Translations under genes and position numbers: made by a program
NCBI GenBank assembly: GCA_009782865.1
Contig: WRIF01000063.1
Location: forward strand, 1-7,659
Length of the DNA: 7,659 nucleotides
Direction: 5' to 3'
Source of the DNA: Promicromonosporaceae bacterium
Lineage (GTDB): Bacteria > Actinomycetota > Actinomycetes > Actinomycetales > Cellulomonadaceae
Part shown: positions 6,083 to 7,659 of the stretch, one piece after another
How the letters are laid out: each line of letters begins with the position of its first letter
How positions within the stretch are numbered: the stretch's first letter is position 1
The notes under the pieces: generated by a model
Database searches by the model: none
What the model was told of the DNA's origin: nothing
What the model saw: the letters and a program-made list of their open reading frames with translations, nothing else

Positions 6083-6230
6083 ACAAGAAGGCTCAGGGTC
6101 AGTTCCGGCGCGCACCCCCAGGTCATCGCGCGCAGAGCTCGGCGTAGTGGTCCGACTCCTGAACGTCATAGCGCTCCTTGCCATGCCTTCAAAACCAGCC
6201 CCCACCAACTATCGAGACAGAGAATCTCAC
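6083..6230. other. Gap behind the acyltransferase gene, probably degraded DNA
   Basis: Together with the fragment at 5954-6082 this makes about 275 bp without an intact gene. On the minus strand a 20-residue piece, HGKERYDVQESDHYAELCAR (6126-6185), has good codon character but is bounded by TGA codons on both sides, so it may be a frameshifted remnant. I see no convincing terminator for the acyltransferase gene. Confidence 0.35.
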
Positions 6231-6926
6231 CTAGCTAACTTCGTCACGGGCGGCCTTGAGTTTGGCCTTCTGGGTCTGCGCGTAGACGTCCACAAACTGC
6301 TGCTCGGAGAGCTTCATGGTGGCCAGGGTGATCTCGTCGGCCACGGCGCGCAGGATGAACCGGTCGTTCTCCAGGCCGGCGTAGCGCGAGAAGTCCAACG
6401 GCTCACCGAAGAGCACCCCAATCGGCAGCGGCTTGGGGATAACCTGCCCAATGGCCTGCGACTTGTCGGTGCCGATCATCACCACCGGGATCACCGGGGC
6501 GCCCGAGGCAATCGCCAGGCGGGCCACGCCTGTCTTGGCCTTGTAGAGCCGGCCGTCCGGGGAGCGCGTCCCCTCCGGGTAGATGCCGAACAGCTCGCCC
6601 GCCTCCAACACCTCCAGCGCCGCCGCTAGCGCCCCCTCGCCCTTGCCTCCCGCGCGGTCAACGGGGATGGTGCCCATCCCGCGCATGAAGCCGGCCACCA
6701 GCCGGCCCTTGATGCCCCGCCCGGTGAAGTAGTCGGACTTGCCCAGGAACTTCACGCGCCGATCCAGCACCAGCGGCATGACGAACGAGTCGATCACCGC
6801 CAAGTGGTTGGAGGCGAGGATCGCCGGGCCCTCCGTCGGCACGTTCTCCAGCCCTCGCGCCCACGGGCGGAAGTACAACTTGGCGAACGGGCCCGCCAAG
6901 ATGTGCCGCATCAGGAAGTAGAACAC
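6231..6926 (-). CDS. PlsC-type lysophospholipid acyltransferase
   Basis: The 231-residue product is a membrane-associated 1-acyl-sn-glycerol-3-phosphate acyltransferase family member, which adds the second fatty acid to lysophosphatidate to make phosphatidate, the precursor of all membrane phospholipids. The catalytic HX4D motif is NHLAVID at 40-46 (His41, Asp46), the second substrate-binding motif is YPEGTRS at 116-122, and PVIPVVMIG at 144-152 is the fourth conserved block. RAGGKGEGAL (91-100) follows the usual IPVDR. An N-terminal hydrophobic or amphipathic stretch (1-18) probably lies on the membrane. The start is GTG 6926, with AGGA about 10 nt upstream; ATG 6911 is an internal alternative. 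It is read divergently from the small membrane protein gene. Precise acceptor specificity cannot be told from the sequence. Confidence 0.93.
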   Translation of the reverse strand: MFYFLMRHILAGPFAKLYFRPWARGLENVPTEGPAILASNHLAVIDSFVMPLVLDRRVKFLGKSDYFTGRGIKGRLVAGFMRGMGTIPVDRAGGKGEGALAAALEVLEAGELFGIYPEGTRSPDGRLYKAKTGVARLAIASGAPVIPVVMIGTDKSQAIGQVIPKPLPIGVLFGEPLDFSRYAGLENDRFILRAVADEITLATMKLSEQQFVDVYAQTQKAKLKAARDEVS

Positions 6927-6934
6927 AAGAGAAC

Positions 6935-6944
6935 ATCCTAGAGT
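6935..6944. promoter_or_regulatory. Overlapping divergent -10 boxes in a 24-bp gap
   Basis: On the plus strand TAGAGT (6939-6944) ends 6 nt before the ATG at 6951. On the minus strand TAGGAT (6935-6940) ends 8 nt before the GTG at 6926. Both fit the TAnnnT pattern and share the bases TA at 6939-6940. Leaderless or nearly leaderless transcripts would result on both sides. Neither has an obvious -35 box, so this is an inference from spacing. Confidence 0.4.
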
Positions 6945-6950
6945 GCCTAC

Positions 6951-7355
6951 ATGGGACTGAACAAAAGGCAGGTTGACGAGCGGTTCGCCCAGATCGCCGA
7001 GGAGCTCAGCGACCTCGACGCGGCGCCTCCCCCGCCGAGCGGACCCCGAGACTGGTCACTATCGCCCGAGGCGCAGGCGCTCGTCGACGCCGATGGCGAG
7101 TTCGAGGCCCCCAACCCCGGCCGGCAGCGCTGGCGACATGACCCCCCGGCGACGCTCGGGTGGCTGCTGACCGTCGGCACCCTGGCGATCGGGGTGGTGC
7201 TCCTCATCTTGCAGGCGGCGATCACCGCCTTCTCCGTGCCCACCTGGATCGGCTGGGCGGGCGCCGTGGCGTTCCTCATCGGGGCGGCGCTGCTGGTGGC
7301 GCGGATGCCGCAACATCGAAGGCACGACGACGACGAAACGGGTGCCGTCGTCTGA
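6951..7355 (+). CDS. Small two-helix membrane protein, actinobacterial type, unknown function
   Basis: The 134-residue product starts with a charged helical segment (NKRQVDERFAQIAEELSDL, 4-22), followed by a Pro-rich, acidic linker to about 65, two membrane helices at about 68-92 and 97-118, and a His/Arg/Asp-rich tail (QHRRHDDDE). The opening resembles small membrane proteins found in many actinomycetes beside lipid and cell-envelope genes, but I cannot assign a family or function. Positive residues before helix 1 (RQRWR) and after helix 2 (QHRRH) put both ends in the cytoplasm. ATG 6951 has no Shine-Dalgarno site, which fits the leaderless promoter suggested at 6939-6944. Codon use is strongly GC-biased like pfp and the acyltransferase gene, so it belongs to the resident genome. 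It converges with the ROK kinase gene, 56 bp away. Confidence 0.8.
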   Translation: MGLNKRQVDERFAQIAEELSDLDAAPPPPSGPRDWSLSPEAQALVDADGEFEAPNPGRQRWRHDPPATLGWLLTVGTLAIGVVLLILQAAITAFSVPTWIGWAGAVAFLIGAALLVARMPQHRRHDDDETGAVV

Positions 7356-7369
7356 GGCCAGGCCCTGAC

Positions 7370-7396
7370 CGTCGGCGGCGAGAAACGGTGCCGACG
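7370..7396. terminator. Weak inverted repeat between convergent genes
   Basis: CGTCGGC (7370-7376) and GCCGACG (7390-7396) form a 7-bp stem with a 13-nt loop in the 56-bp gap between the two convergent genes. No T run follows on either strand, so termination here is only a possibility. Confidence 0.25.
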
Positions 7397-7411
7397 AGAG
7401 ACGGCGGAGGG

Positions 7412-7659
7412 CTAGCGGCGCGCCAGGTCGGCGGCACCGATGATGCCCGCCTCGTTGCCGTGCTCGGCCAGTTCGATGCGGGCCTCCGGCCGGTGGCCGC
7501 GCGCCGACAGGGCGCCGAGGAAGGCCGCGCGGGCCGGTGCCAGCAGCAGGTCTCCGGCGGCGGCCACGCCACCGCCGATCACGATCACCTCCGGGTCAAA
7601 CAGGGCCACCGTGGTGGCGCAGCCCTCCCCGATCATCCGTCCTAGCCGGGCCAACAGGT
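7412..7659 (-). CDS. ROK-family sugar kinase, probably glucokinase (C-terminal end only)
   Basis: The frame runs from the right edge to the TAG at 7412-7414, giving 81 complete C-terminal residues of a protein normally a little over 300 long. The stretch LFDPEVIVIGGGVAAAGDLL, followed by LAEHGNEAGIIGAADLARR, is the standard end of ROK proteins of the glucokinase group, where the GGGV loop belongs to the nucleotide-binding C-terminal lobe. The sugar-binding residues, the zinc-binding cysteines and any DNA-binding domain lie outside the window. Glucokinase is favoured over a ROK repressor because the tail matches the actinobacterial glucokinases and pfp, a later glycolytic step, is close by. 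The phosphate donor (ATP or polyphosphate) cannot be told from this part. Confidence 0.88.
   Translation of the reverse strand, partial: LLARLGRMIGEGCATTVALFDPEVIVIGGGVAAAGDLLLAPARAAFLGALSARGHRPEARIELAEHGNEAGIIGAADLARR

Noticed and set aside
5964..6629. Plus-strand 221-residue open frame across the acyltransferase gene
   Set aside because: Most of it is the mirror of the acyltransferase gene; the remainder runs over IS debris.
7160..7645. Plus-strand 161-residue open frame at the right end
   Set aside because: It overlaps the small membrane protein in another frame and is opposite the ROK kinase; its Arg/Gly-rich composition is that of a shadow frame.
1..7659. CRISPR array, tRNA or rRNA genes
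   Set aside because: No spaced direct repeats of CRISPR type, no cloverleaf with a TTCGA-type arm and no conserved rRNA segments were seen on either strand.

Overview
The window is high-GC DNA from a Gram-positive actinomycete. The best guess is a member of the Propionibacteriaceae or a close relative. The grounds are a pyrophosphate-type phosphofructokinase with very propionibacterial motifs, GTG starts, several promoters that seem to give leaderless mRNAs, and a palindromic intergenic repeat of a type I recall from actinomycete genomes. The genus cannot be named from sequence alone.

Left part (1-1840): the C-terminal part of an AAA ATPase with a DUF4143 nuclease-like tail enters from the left edge on the plus strand. 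It faces a small minus-strand GIY-YIG (T5orf172/MUG113-like) nuclease-domain gene. Then comes a cluster of three inverted repeats (1743-1862): a terminator-like 13-bp stem, a REP-like palindrome, and a short GC-rich stem just behind pfp.

Core gene 1 (1865-3085, minus): pfp, the PPi-dependent 6-phosphofructokinase, complete.

Accessory segment (about 3200-6230): this lies between pfp and the acyltransferase gene. It holds a Phd/YefM-type antitoxin gene with its own promoter and a probable operator but no toxin gene beside it; about 340 bp with nothing recognisable; a 260-residue five-helix membrane protein of unknown function with less GC-rich codon use; a decayed IS256-family element (one frameshift, three in-frame stops, catalytic Glu codon lost, right end missing); and, joined abruptly to the broken right end of that element, a short minus-strand piece that resembles the tail of another antitoxin. 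This looks like a small island of toxin-antitoxin and IS debris.

Core genes 2-4 (6231-7659): a PlsC-type lysophospholipid acyltransferase (minus), a small two-helix membrane protein read divergently from a 24-bp gap (plus), and the C-terminal end of a ROK-family sugar kinase, probably glucokinase (minus, cut by the right edge). Glucokinase and PPi-phosphofructokinase are the first and third steps of glycolysis, so the ordinary part of the locus is sugar entry plus phospholipid synthesis.

I find no clear new multi-gene system. The least explained items are the orphan antitoxin promoter/operator, the five-helix membrane protein, the chimeric junction near 5957, and the hairpin cluster behind pfp.
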